NCBI RefSeq assembly: GCF_024397915.1
Contig: NZ_CP073347.1
Span: forward strand, 4,836,001 to 4,900,000
Direction of reading: 5' to 3'
DNA length: 64,000 nucleotides
From: Marinobacterium rhizophilum
GTDB lineage: Bacteria; Pseudomonadota; Gammaproteobacteria; Pseudomonadales; Balneatricaceae
Numbering within the stretch: position 1 is the stretch's first letter; every line of letters starts with the position of its first letter. The position numbers were made by a program, and so were the translations under genes. Below, one piece after another: positions 34,736 through 43,444 of the stretch. The notes under the pieces are model-generated. The model saw only the letters and a list, made by a program, of their open reading frames with translations, was not told the origin of the DNA and did no database searches.

Positions 34736-35155
34736 AACTCATCGGCCTGTAACCAACGATGAAGCCTCCCTGTTTGATGTATTGACCCGCCGGATTAATA
34801 CCTTTCCCGCACGGCATGTGCCCCGCTAGGGCTGACCCTGTAGCTCTTGCTGGTCAGTATCCCTTGTGTCGGCGCAATTTCGCACTCGGTGTATCAGTCG
34901 ATGCCTTTTGTCGGGGCAGCAGCCCTGCGTCCCGTCTCTCCCGGGCATTTGACTCCCTGGCATGGGTCTCGCTGCCAGCATGGTCGCAGGTGAACGGTTG
35001 CCAGGGCGCGGATTGAGGCAGCCCTGCATCAGCAACTGGCCGGACTCGACCTTGATCAGCCGCGGGTGTTGCAGGGATGCGGTGTTGGGGGAGGAGGATC
35101 GATACAAGCAGGCCCGGGATTTTACCCCCGGGCCTGTGGTGAGCAACTGCCGTGT
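34736..35155. other. Intergenic stretch, with second copy of the 21-bp repeat
   Basis: About 420 bp without a supported gene between the aldolase and the 3' end of dddD. 34912-34932 is the exact 21-mer also found at 1839-1859. CCCGGG-type dyads near 35110-35140 (GCCCGGG...CCCGGGC) could terminate dddD transcription from the right. Confidence 0.45.
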
Positions 35156-37675
35156 TTAGCTTGGCAGGTATTCCCGGGCCCAGCCGAGACTGGCGATGTT
35201 GCGCTCGAGCATCGACTCGATTTCGCCTGCGCTGTAGCCGGCATCGCTCAGCACTTCGCGGGTGGAGTGGCCCCAGCGTTCCGGCAGGCTCACGGCCCTG
35301 ATGCTGGCTTCGCTGGGGCGGATGGCCAGGTGGTCGATCTGGGTCAGGCAGTGGCCGCTGGGGTGGTTGCGGTGGATCGAGAAGGCAAAGCTGCCCCGGT
35401 CGATGCCCACGGTGCCATCACCGTCGCGACTGTACTGCTCGCGCAGCGATTCAATGGACTGCGGTACGGCGGCGGCGATGTCCGCTGCCTGCAGCACGTC
35501 CGCCCAGTAGGCCGCCGGTGCGGTTTGCAGACGGGTTTGCAGGAACTCGCCAACATTCGCCGCGGCACTGATGCCCGCCAGGCCTTCGATTTGCTCCAGC
35601 TGTGCCAGCTCGGACTCGCGGGCGTCAATGTAAACCCAGCCATCAGCCGCCTGGTAGAAGTGCGACAGGGCGTTGTGCCCCAGTACTTCACGGCCGGACG
35701 GCTCGTTGAAGGGGGCACGGCCTGCGTAATCGAAGGCGAAGGTCAGCTGCGCCAGGTTGGTGATGGCCGACAGCGAGGTGCGCGAGCGGCTTGGCTGGCC
35801 GGTTCTGAGCTTGTGGTAGATCGATACCGCCATGCCAAGACCCGCGGCGAAGCCGCAGTTCACGTCCAGGGTACCCAAGTGAGCATGCTCTTCCGGCGTA
35901 TCCGGGCCGCCGAATCGGCTCATGATGCCGCTGTGGGCCTGGATGATGTCGTCGTAACCGATGTAGTTGCTCTTGGGGCCGGGCAGGGGGCCACCCAGGC
36001 AGTCCAGACGACAGAAGAGCACACCCGGGTTGACCGCCTGCAGACTGTCGTTGTCCAGCCCCAGGGCCTTGAGCTGGCGCTCGGGGGCGTTGATCACCAC
36101 CATGTCGACCGAGCGTACCAGGCGGTTGAACACCTCGCGGCCTTGCTCGCTCATGATGTCGACCAGTGCGCTTTGCTTGCCCATGCCGGTCTGGAAGGTA
36201 AACAGGGTGCCGATCAGCGGGTCGTACAAAGGCTTGACCGGATCCAGCTTGATCACCTCGGCGCCGAAACGGGCGAGGAAGGCGGTAGAGTGGGGGCCGG
36301 CGATGACGTTGGTCAGGTCGAGCACGCGCATGCCGTCGAGCCAGCCCGTATTGCTGGCAGGCGCAATGGCCGCGCCAACCGGGCGTGTCAGAACTTCCTG
36401 TGCGGCCACTTCACGCAGCTCGGCCAGGGCCTGCTCAAAGCTCACCTGCTTGCGCGGGCGCGGCGTGACCATCTGCGCGGCGCTCTCTTCCAGCCAGGCG
36501 AAGGGGCCGGGCTGTTTCATCAGGCCGTACTCGGGGTCCATGACCTCGACGATCAGGCCGGCGGCATTGGTGTGTTCGTGGTTGACCCATTCCCGGGTCG
36601 TGCGGTGCGGTGCGCCGGGGATCTGGCCTTCGCCGAAGATTTTTCCCCATTCCTCGGAGGTCTTGGTCAGGAAGGCCGCTTTCATCTTGGCTGAGATATG
36701 GTCGGCCCATTTTTTGGGCAGCGGGTAGACGCCGATAGAGGTCTCGCCATCCCATTCGCTGATCGGCGCGTGCAGGTCCTGCACTTCGGGCAGGCCTTCG
36801 GCGACCAGTTCTTCATAGATACCCAGCACGCTCAGGGCGCGCTTGGCGTGGTTGCGGTGCGATGGGCAGACGCAATAGAACATGCGGCCATCGGCGCAGC
36901 GGTACGTGCGGTAGAACGGATCGAGGTACTCCTGCAGGTCGTCGTAACTCAGATCCATTGCGATGTTGTTGGCCTTGCGGTACTCGATTTCCAGCTCGCG
37001 CATGGTTTTGTAGCGCTCGGGCAGGCCTTCGATCACGTAGGAATTGTACGACAGGCCTTCCATCAGGGCAGACACGACGGGCACTTCGATGGCATCGCCA
37101 CGGCCGGATTTTTCCCGCGCCTGCAGGGCCAGAACGACGGAGGCGGCCGCCAGGGTAGTGGCGTAGGCGGAACCCAGCGGCAGTGGCGAGAAGCTCGGGT
37201 TCAGGCCCAGCAGCACGCGGTTAAAGCCCATGTCGGTAAAGGCTCCGGCGGTGGCGGCTACCACGGTTTCGCTGGCCTTCCACTCGCGCCGCAGGCTGTC
37301 GTTGCTGGCAAAGCCCGGTACCGACAGGGTGATCAGTTCCGGGCGCGCCGCGCGCAGCTGGGCAAAATCAACCCCCAGGCGCTGCATCACGCCGGGACGA
37401 AAGCTTTCGATAACGATGTCAGCCTGTGCAATCAGCGCCAGTGCCTGGGCGAGGCCGGTGCCGGTTTTCAGGTCCAGTCGCAGGCAGCTCTTGTTGCGGT
37501 TCAGCACGGCATTGGCCGGGTGGTCCCACTGTGGGCCGCCGGGAGGGTCTATATGCACCACCGTTGCGCCCAGGTCAGCCAGCGTCATGGCAACAGCGGG
37601 GCCGGCAATCTGCTGGCCGAAATCAACGACACGAACACCCGCCAGCGGCAGTTGATTGTTATTGTGCATGTTCAT
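35156..37675 (-). CDS. dddD: DMSP CoA-transferase/lyase DddD
   Basis: 839 residues: two fused CaiB/BaiF (type III CoA-transferase) modules, about 1-425 and 445-839, the characteristic DddD size and layout. The second module carries LGTLDVNCGFAAGLG, whose Asp is residue 604; from memory the Marinomonas enzyme's key Asp is near 602. The matching place in the first module reads LGSAYATTLAA, with Tyr where Asp would be, so one module appears catalytically degenerate. DddD converts DMSP with acetyl-CoA into dimethyl sulfide and a 3-hydroxypropionate/3-HP-CoA product in the cytoplasm. The context is decisive: divergent dddT-dddB-dddC-dddR. The start is ATG 37675 or 37669. L-carnitine CoA-transferases are single-module, which argues against that alternative. 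Confidence 0.92.
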   Translation of the reverse strand: MNMHNNNQLPLAGVRVVDFGQQIAGPAVAMTLADLGATVVHIDPPGGPQWDHPANAVLNRNKSCLRLDLKTGTGLAQALALIAQADIVIESFRPGVMQRLGVDFAQLRAARPELITLSVPGFASNDSLRREWKASETVVAATAGAFTDMGFNRVLLGLNPSFSPLPLGSAYATTLAAASVVLALQAREKSGRGDAIEVPVVSALMEGLSYNSYVIEGLPERYKTMRELEIEYRKANNIAMDLSYDDLQEYLDPFYRTYRCADGRMFYCVCPSHRNHAKRALSVLGIYEELVAEGLPEVQDLHAPISEWDGETSIGVYPLPKKWADHISAKMKAAFLTKTSEEWGKIFGEGQIPGAPHRTTREWVNHEHTNAAGLIVEVMDPEYGLMKQPGPFAWLEESAAQMVTPRPRKQVSFEQALAELREVAAQEVLTRPVGAAIAPASNTGWLDGMRVLDLTNVIAGPHSTAFLARFGAEVIKLDPVKPLYDPLIGTLFTFQTGMGKQSALVDIMSEQGREVFNRLVRSVDMVVINAPERQLKALGLDNDSLQAVNPGVLFCRLDCLGGPLPGPKSNYIGYDDIIQAHSGIMSRFGGPDTPEEHAHLGTLDVNCGFAAGLGMAVSIYHKLRTGQPSRSRTSLSAITNLAQLTFAFDYAGRAPFNEPSGREVLGHNALSHFYQAADGWVYIDARESELAQLEQIEGLAGISAAANVGEFLQTRLQTAPAAYWADVLQAADIAAAVPQSIESLREQYSRDGDGTVGIDRGSFAFSIHRNHPSGHCLTQIDHLAIRPSEASIRAVSLPERWGHSTREVLSDAGYSAGEIESMLERNIASLGWAREYLPS

Positions 37676-38263
37676 TCATCCTTAGCGAAATAACTGCCAG
37701 GCGTTTGATCGGGCTGGCATGAGGGTTTTATTGGGAAATTTTCTTTTTTGGCCGTTTATCTGCGCGTTTAAAAGCTGCAGAGGCGCCGGGTTTATCTGAC
37801 TTTGCTTTTTAATGCATGGCTAACGGGGTGGATATTAGAAATTTGTAGTGGCGTTAGCCAGAAATAAAATATGGGCCTCAGGGCCTGTTTTTTTTATGTC
37901 ACCCAGGGTTGTTCCTGGGCACCGCCCAGTGCGTCGACGTCCAGTCGCCAGAAAGCGCTGGTTACCCCCGCACTGCCTGGGGTGTGGGCGGTTTCGCTGT
38001 GCCAGGCATAAATTTTATGGGGTCTAAGGGTGCTATTTAATTGCTTTTAAAAAACGACTCAAATCCTAACAATAGCCCTCGTGTCGGTGATGGCGGTTTG
38101 CTCTCTGTTCATGCATTTAATTAATGAAAATGACTTTCAGTCGTCAGTGATATTAACTGATTCGGTTTTAGTGCTGATCGGTATGTTCCGTGAGCGGGTC
38201 GTCATATCAATTTAACCGGGTTCGAATTTTTGTTCGGACTAAATAATAAAGAAGACCTTCACC
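37676..38263. promoter_or_regulatory. Divergent control region between dddD and dddT
   Basis: About 590 bp, AT-rich in 38030-38260, with no clear gene. A perfect 8-bp dyad TGGCTAAC (37817-37824)/GTTAGCCA (37853-37860) with a 28-base spacer lies 140-185 bp upstream of dddD. CATTTAATTAATG and TCAGTCGTCAGTGATATTAACTGA-like short dyads lie closer to dddT. LysR activators such as DddR bind dyadic sites in shared divergent regions, so this is where DMSP control should act. No -10/-35 was assigned with confidence. Confidence 0.5.
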
Positions 38264-38371
38264 ATGAATAATAAGTACAACAGTGATTCAATCCCTGTGC
38301 GCAAGTCGGTGCGGCGATGTTCCCGCAGCGTTCTGGCGACCTCTGACCGGCGTCGGAGGGATGAGCCATGA
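38264..38371 (+). CDS. Possible 35-residue leader ORF coupled to dddT
   Basis: ATG 38264 opens a 35-codon frame of basic, Ser/Arg-rich sequence (MNNKYNSDSIPVRKSVRRCS...RRRRDEP) whose TGA overlaps the dddT ATG as ATGA (38368-38371). An AAAGAAG precedes it. dddT itself has a good GGAGGG seven bases upstream, so coupling is not required. No family is recognisable. It could be a chance frame or a short translated leader. Confidence 0.25.
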   Translation: MNNKYNSDSIPVRKSVRRCSRSVLATSDRRRRDEP

Positions 38372-39984
38372 GCACCCTGCATACAGATTCCCCGCAAGGC
38401 GCAGGGCGCGAGAGTGGTCATCCGGTGATGGTGGTGGGCGCCGCCGTGCTGGTGCTGGCGTTTGTGCTCTTTACGGTCATGAATGCGGACTACGCGGCCG
38501 GGCTGTTCAACGCAGCCAAGAGCTATATCGCAACGGATCTGGCCTGGTACTACATCGGGTTGATCAGTTTCTGCCTGTTTCTGGCGGTCTGGCTGATATT
38601 TAGCCGTTACGGTGATATCCGCCTGGGCAAGGACAGTGATCGGCCGGAGTTCAGCAATTTCTCCTGGTTTTCGATGCTGTTTGGTGCCGGTATCGGTATC
38701 GGTATTCTGTTCTGGAGCATTGCCGAGCCGATATACCACCTGCAGGGCACGCCTTTTATCAGCGAGGCGCAGCAGGGCACCGTTGCCGCTGCCCAGGTCG
38801 CCATGCGCGTGGCGATATTCCACTGGGGCCTGCACGGCTGGGGCCTGTTCGCGGTGACAGGGCTGGCACTGGCGTACTTTGCCTACCGCAAGGGCCTGCC
38901 GCTGTCGATTCGCTCATGCCTATACCCTGTTTTCGGTGAAAAAATTTACGGGCCTATCGGTCATGCAGCAGACCTTCTGGCCGTGTTCGGCACTGTCTTT
39001 GGCATCGCGACGTCCCTGGGGCTCGGGGCTCAGCAGATGAACGCGGGCCTGGCCCATTTGCTGGGCATCGAGGTCTCGACCACCAACCAGGTGATTCTGA
39101 TTGCGGTGATTTCGGTGATCGCCACGGCTTCGGTCCTGTCCGGGATCAACAAGGGCATTCGCATACTCAGCGAGTGGAACATGCACCTGACGGTACTGAT
39201 TCTGGGCTGCTTTGTCGTTTTCGGTCCCACCGCCTATCTGCTTGGCGCCTTCGTGACCAACCTGGGTGACTACCTGGTGCATGCGGTTGAGCTGGGTTTC
39301 TGGGTTGACCCCGATCCCAAGGGCCAGTGGCAGGGCTGGTGGACCATTTTCTACTGGGGCTGGTGGATTGCCTGGGCACCCTTTTGCGGCATTTTCATTG
39401 CCCGCATCTCCAGGGGGCGGACCCTGCGCGAGTTCGTACTGGGGGTGCTGATCGCACCGACCGTGCTGGCGGCCTTCTGGATTACGGTGTTTGGCAATAC
39501 CGCCATGTTTATCGAACTCTTCGCTGAGGGCGGCCTGGTGGCGGCGGTGAACGAGGATGTAACCGGTTCACTGTTCAAAACCATTGAGCTGATGCACCTG
39601 GACGGCCTGGTGACACTGCTGATGACGATCATCTGCGTAGTGATGCTGGTGACCTACTTTGTCACCTCGGCCGACTCGGCCACCCTGGTGATCTGTACCC
39701 TGGTGTGCATGGGCCGGGATAACCCGCCGGCGCGTTACCGGGTGTTCTGGGGCCTGGCCATAGGCGCGGTGGCGGCTGTTCTGCTGTTCGCCGGTGGGCT
39801 CCAGGCGCTGCAAACCGCCTCCATCGTTGCCGCCTTGCCCTTCTCGGTGGTGCTGATACTGGCCATCTACGGTTTGCTCAAGTCGCTGCGCGAGGAAAAG
39901 GCGGCGGCGTCACTGGCCCGCCACAGCGCCCTGCGCAGCAACACGCAAGCGCACGGCGGCGAGCCGTCAATCGTTAACCCCTGA
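38368..39984 (+). CDS. dddT: BCCT-family DMSP transporter DddT
   Basis: 538 residues, 12 membrane segments. The BCCT landmarks are GAGIGIGILFWSIAEPIYHLQG and WWTIFYWGWWIAWAPFCGIFIARISRGRTLREFVLG; the WWIAW box holds the aromatic cage that binds trimethylammonium or dimethylsulfonium heads. The start ATG 38368 has GGAGGG seven bases upstream. It is the first gene of the presumed dddTBCR operon, divergent from dddD, as in Marinomonas. It imports DMSP (and perhaps betaines) with a cation. It differs clearly in sequence from the second BCCT protein of the window (17383-19011). Confidence 0.9.
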   Translation: MSTLHTDSPQGAGRESGHPVMVVGAAVLVLAFVLFTVMNADYAAGLFNAAKSYIATDLAWYYIGLISFCLFLAVWLIFSRYGDIRLGKDSDRPEFSNFSWFSMLFGAGIGIGILFWSIAEPIYHLQGTPFISEAQQGTVAAAQVAMRVAIFHWGLHGWGLFAVTGLALAYFAYRKGLPLSIRSCLYPVFGEKIYGPIGHAADLLAVFGTVFGIATSLGLGAQQMNAGLAHLLGIEVSTTNQVILIAVISVIATASVLSGINKGIRILSEWNMHLTVLILGCFVVFGPTAYLLGAFVTNLGDYLVHAVELGFWVDPDPKGQWQGWWTIFYWGWWIAWAPFCGIFIARISRGRTLREFVLGVLIAPTVLAAFWITVFGNTAMFIELFAEGGLVAAVNEDVTGSLFKTIELMHLDGLVTLLMTIICVVMLVTYFVTSADSATLVICTLVCMGRDNPPARYRVFWGLAIGAVAAVLLFAGGLQALQTASIVAALPFSVVLILAIYGLLKSLREEKAAASLARHSALRSNTQAHGGEPSIVNP

Positions 39985-40069
39985 CCTTGATGCAACTGCA
40001 AAGCCCAGGCACAGCGGCCACAACGCTGTGCGGCTTTGCCCCGCTCTGACCCTGATATCTGGAGTTGTC

Positions 40070-41227
40070 ATGTCTACTCAAATCATACTGCCGCGCATCC
40101 TGCAGGTTGGCGCCGGCGCCAGTGAAGAGATTCCCAATATCCTCACCAGCCTGAGTTGTGCCAGGCCACTGATCGTAACGGACAAAATGATGGTCCAGCT
40201 GGGCTATGCCAGCCGTATTCAGGCTGTCCTGAATGGGCATGGCGTCCATGCCGATGTCTTCGACGATACAGTGCCAGAACCCACGGTGGCTTCCATTCAG
40301 GCCGGGGTTGAGCAGGCCCGCAATGGTGACTACGACTGCATTATCGCGCTCGGTGGCGGTAGCCCCATCGACAGTGCCAAGGCCATTGCCATCCTGGCCA
40401 GGCACGGTGGACAGATGCGTGACTACAAGTTTCCGCGCATTGTACTGGAGGCCGGGTTGCCGATTATCGCCGTGCCGACGACGGCGGGTACCGGCTCCGA
40501 AGTGACCCGCGTGACCATCATTACCGATGAAACCAGCGACGAGAAAATGCTTTGCGTAGGCATTGGCTTCATGCCGGTGGCGGCACTGATTGACTACAAC
40601 CTGACCCTCAGTGTGCCGCCGCGCACCACCGCCGATACCGGGATTGATGCCCTGACCCATGCGATCGAGGCGTACGTCAGCAAGAAGGCCAGCCTGTATT
40701 CCGATAGCCAGGCGCTCGCCGCCATGGCGCTGCTGGCGCCCAACTTGCGCCGTGCTTACCACAATGGCGCGGACCGCGAAGCGCGCGAGGCCATGATGCT
40801 GGGCTCGACCCTGGCCGGGGTGGCATTTTCCAATGCCTCGGTGGCGCTGGTACACGGCATGAGCCGCCCCATAGGTGCAGCCTTCCACGTGCCCCACGGC
40901 CTTTCCAATGCCATGCTGCTGCCCTGCGTCACCGCCTGGTCGATTCCGGCGGCCCCCGAACGCTACGCCGACTGTGCGCGGGCCATGGGCATCGCAACGC
41001 AGCAGGACAGCGACGAGCAGGCCAACGCCAAGCTGCTTGCAGAGCTGCACGCCCTGAATGACGAACTTAAGGTGCCAGGGCCGGCACAGTTTGGCATCGA
41101 CCGGCAGCAATTTATGGATTTGCTGCCGGTGATGGCCGAGCAGGCGCTGGCTTCCGGTTCACCCGGCAACAACCCCCGGGTGCCGGACGCAGAGGACATT
41201 GCCGAACTCTACCGGCAGCTCTGGTAA
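40070..41227 (+). CDS. dddB: Iron-containing alcohol dehydrogenase DddB
   Basis: 385 residues from ATG 40070 (MSTQIILPRIL), which has GGAG five bases upstream; an upstream in-frame ATG at 40028 adds 14 unlikely residues. The Fe-ADH family is evident: nucleotide site ALGGGSPIDSAKAIA, TTAGTGSEVT, and metal ligands in DTGIDALTHAIEAYVS (Asp/His) and VHGMSRPIGAAFHVPHGLSNA (two His). In ddd clusters DddB oxidises the 3-hydroxypropionate derived from DMSP to malonate semialdehyde. It lies between dddT and dddC with gaps of about 90 bp on each side, consistent with one operon. Confidence 0.9.
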   Translation: MSTQIILPRILQVGAGASEEIPNILTSLSCARPLIVTDKMMVQLGYASRIQAVLNGHGVHADVFDDTVPEPTVASIQAGVEQARNGDYDCIIALGGGSPIDSAKAIAILARHGGQMRDYKFPRIVLEAGLPIIAVPTTAGTGSEVTRVTIITDETSDEKMLCVGIGFMPVAALIDYNLTLSVPPRTTADTGIDALTHAIEAYVSKKASLYSDSQALAAMALLAPNLRRAYHNGADREAREAMMLGSTLAGVAFSNASVALVHGMSRPIGAAFHVPHGLSNAMLLPCVTAWSIPAAPERYADCARAMGIATQQDSDEQANAKLLAELHALNDELKVPGPAQFGIDRQQFMDLLPVMAEQALASGSPGNNPRVPDAEDIAELYRQLW

Positions 41228-41322
41228 CGGGCGACAACAAGCAAATTGCATAGTAAAACGCACGCGAATTTATCCGCCGATGACCCGTTCGGCACGGCGG
41301 ACTCAACTTGAGGACAAGTAGC

Positions 41323-42813
41323 ATGGAAACACTGGGACACTTGATCAATGGCCAGATGCTGGCCACCGGTGAGCGCCGTCAGGCGATCTTCAACCCGGCT
41401 ACCGGGGAAGCCAGCAAGGAGCTGGTACTGGCATCGCGGGAAACCGTGGAGCAGGCCATTGCGGTTGCAGACGCCGCTTTCCCGGCCTGGCGCGATACGC
41501 CGCCGCTAAAGCGCGCGCGCATCATGTTCCGTTTCAAGGAACTGCTGGAGCTGAATGCGGACAAGATTGCGGCCCTGATCGGCGAAGAACACGGCAAGAT
41601 CAGCCATGATGCCCTGGGCGAACTGCAGCGGGGCATCGAGAATGTCGAGTATGCCTGCGGTGCGCCGGAGCTGCTCAAGGGCGAGCACAGCAAGAACGTG
41701 GGCCCCAACATCGATTCCTGGAGCGAATTCCAGCCGCTGGGCGTGGTGGCCGGCATTACGCCGTTCAACTTCCCGGTCATGGTACCGCTGTGGATGATGC
41801 CCATGGCGCTGGTGTGCGGTAACTGCTTCGTGCTCAAGCCGTCGGAGCGGGACCCGTCGTCCACGCTCTATATTGCCCAGCTGCTGCAGGAAGCCGGGCT
41901 GCCGGACGGTGTGCTGAACGTCGTCAACGGCGACAAGGAAGCGGTGGACACGCTGCTGACCGACAGCCGTATCAAGGCCGTGAGCTTTGTCGGTTCAACC
42001 CCCATCGCCGAGTACATTTATTCGACCGCCACCGTCAACGGCAAGCGTTGCCAGGCCCTGGGCGGCGCCAAGAACCACGCCATCGTCATGCCCGATGCCG
42101 ATATGGACAATGCCGTGAACCAGCTGCTGGGTGCCGCCTTCGGTTCCTCCGGTGAGCGTTGCATGGCCCTGTCCGTGGCCGTGGCGGTGGGTGATGCCGC
42201 CGCCGATAGCCTGGTCGAGAAAATGACGGCGGCGATGGCTGGCCTCAAGGTTGGCGTCTGCACCGAGCGCAGCAACGATTTTGGTCCGGTGATTACCCGC
42301 CAGCACCAGGAAAAGGTGGTCGGCTATATCAACAGCGCCGAAGCCCAGGGCGCCCGGATAGTGGTGGATGGCCGCAACGTGCAGGTACCAGGTTACGAGA
42401 ACGGCTATTTCGTGGGCGCGACCCTCATCGATCAGGTCACGCCGGACATGCAAAGCTACCAGGAGGAGATCTTCGGGCCCGTGCTGCAGGTCATGCGTGT
42501 AGATAGCATGCAGCAGGCGATGGAGCTGATCGATGCCCATGAGTACGGTAACGGCACCTGCATCTTTACCCGTGATGGCGAGGCGGCGCGCTACTTCAGC
42601 GACAATATCCAGGTGGGCATGGTGGGTATCAACGTGCCGCTGCCGGTGCCGGTGGCGTACCACAGTTTTGGCGGCTGGAAGCGCTCGCTGTTTGGCGACC
42701 TGCACGCTTATGGTCCCGATGCCGTGCGCTTCTACACCAAGCGCAAAACCATCACCCAGCGCTGGCCCTCCGCCGGTGTGCGTGAAGGGGCCCAATTCGC
42801 GTTCCCGTCCTGA
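41323..42813 (+). CDS. dddC: CoA-acylating (methyl)malonate-semialdehyde dehydrogenase DddC
   Basis: 496 residues from ATG 41323 (METLGHLINGQ), which has GAGGA eight bases upstream; ATG 41308 is an alternative. It is an MmsA-type ALDH: ITPFNFPVMVPLWMMPMALVCGN, FVGSTPIAEYIYST, LGGAKNHAIVMPDAD and the nucleophile Cys280 in SSGERCMALSVAV; lack of the usual Glu base fits a CoA-dependent enzyme. It converts malonate semialdehyde to acetyl-CoA and CO2, closing the DMSP carbon route. The last ~150 bases of the gene are repeated twice more in tandem downstream. A valine-catabolic role (mmsA proper) is less likely given the neighbours. Confidence 0.9.
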   Translation: METLGHLINGQMLATGERRQAIFNPATGEASKELVLASRETVEQAIAVADAAFPAWRDTPPLKRARIMFRFKELLELNADKIAALIGEEHGKISHDALGELQRGIENVEYACGAPELLKGEHSKNVGPNIDSWSEFQPLGVVAGITPFNFPVMVPLWMMPMALVCGNCFVLKPSERDPSSTLYIAQLLQEAGLPDGVLNVVNGDKEAVDTLLTDSRIKAVSFVGSTPIAEYIYSTATVNGKRCQALGGAKNHAIVMPDADMDNAVNQLLGAAFGSSGERCMALSVAVAVGDAAADSLVEKMTAAMAGLKVGVCTERSNDFGPVITRQHQEKVVGYINSAEAQGARIVVDGRNVQVPGYENGYFVGATLIDQVTPDMQSYQEEIFGPVLQVMRVDSMQQAMELIDAHEYGNGTCIFTRDGEAARYFSDNIQVGMVGINVPLPVPVAYHSFGGWKRSLFGDLHAYGPDAVRFYTKRKTITQRWPSAGVREGAQFAFPS

Positions 42814-43305
42814 TGTGATGTGGATAGCGTTGCCGCCGGTGGCGCTTTCCAGCGGGCAGTTTTGCCGGCTGGAAGCGCTCGCTGTTTGGCGACCTGCACG
42901 CTTATGGTCCCGATGCCGTGCGCTTCTACACCAAGCGCAAGACCATCCTCTTTTAAGCCACGCGCTGGCCGAGTGCCGGTGTGCGTGAAGGGGCCCAGTT
43001 CGCCTTCCCGTCCTGATGTGAGCTGATGTGACCTGATGTGATGTGGATAGCGCCGCCGCCGGTGGCGCTTTCCAGCGGGCAGTTTTGCCGGCTGGAAGCG
43101 CTCGCTGTCTGGCGATCTGCACGGTCCTGTCATGGCCGGAGCGGTCCCGATGCCGTGCGCTTTCACACCAGGCGCAAGACCATCCTCTTTAAGCCACGCG
43201 CTGGCCGAGTGGGGGTGCGCGCGAAGGTGCCCGGTTCGCGTTCCCGTCCTGATGTGAGCTGATGTGACCTGACATGGAAAGCGCCGCCGTCTGTGGCGCT
43301 TCCCC
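42662..43305 (+). repeat. Three tandem copies of the dddC 3' end plus terminator
   Basis: Units begin at CAGTTTTG at 42662, 42857 and 43080 (periods 195 and 223 bp). Unit 1 is the authentic end of dddC through its stop and a hairpin AGCG(CC/TT)GCC...GGTGGCGCT. Unit 2 is nearly identical, with a frame-breaking change after AAGACCATC. Unit 3 is more diverged, with an insertion near 43121-43145. The units also differ in the number of CTGATGTGA words after the stop. The copies are non-coding gene fragments occupying nearly all of the dddC-dddR gap. Confidence 0.9.
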
Positions 43306-43444
43306 GGGTTCGATTAGGCCCGTACATCCCTGGTCAATACGGGCCGGGATATACGGAGCCCTGGGTGTCGCAGCGAAGTATAGTATTCGTGGCTTTTTTC
43401 GGTAACACTCTGGCGCAAAACAAGTATCGAATATCGAGCCATCC

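Noticed and set aside
35066..36694. Long plus-strand frame opposite dddD
   Set aside because: No recognisable family; dddD on the other strand is unambiguous.
42662..43305. Possible CRISPR-like or satellite array
   Set aside because: The repeat units are about 200 bp and derived from the dddC tail; no short direct repeats with unique spacers and no cas genes.
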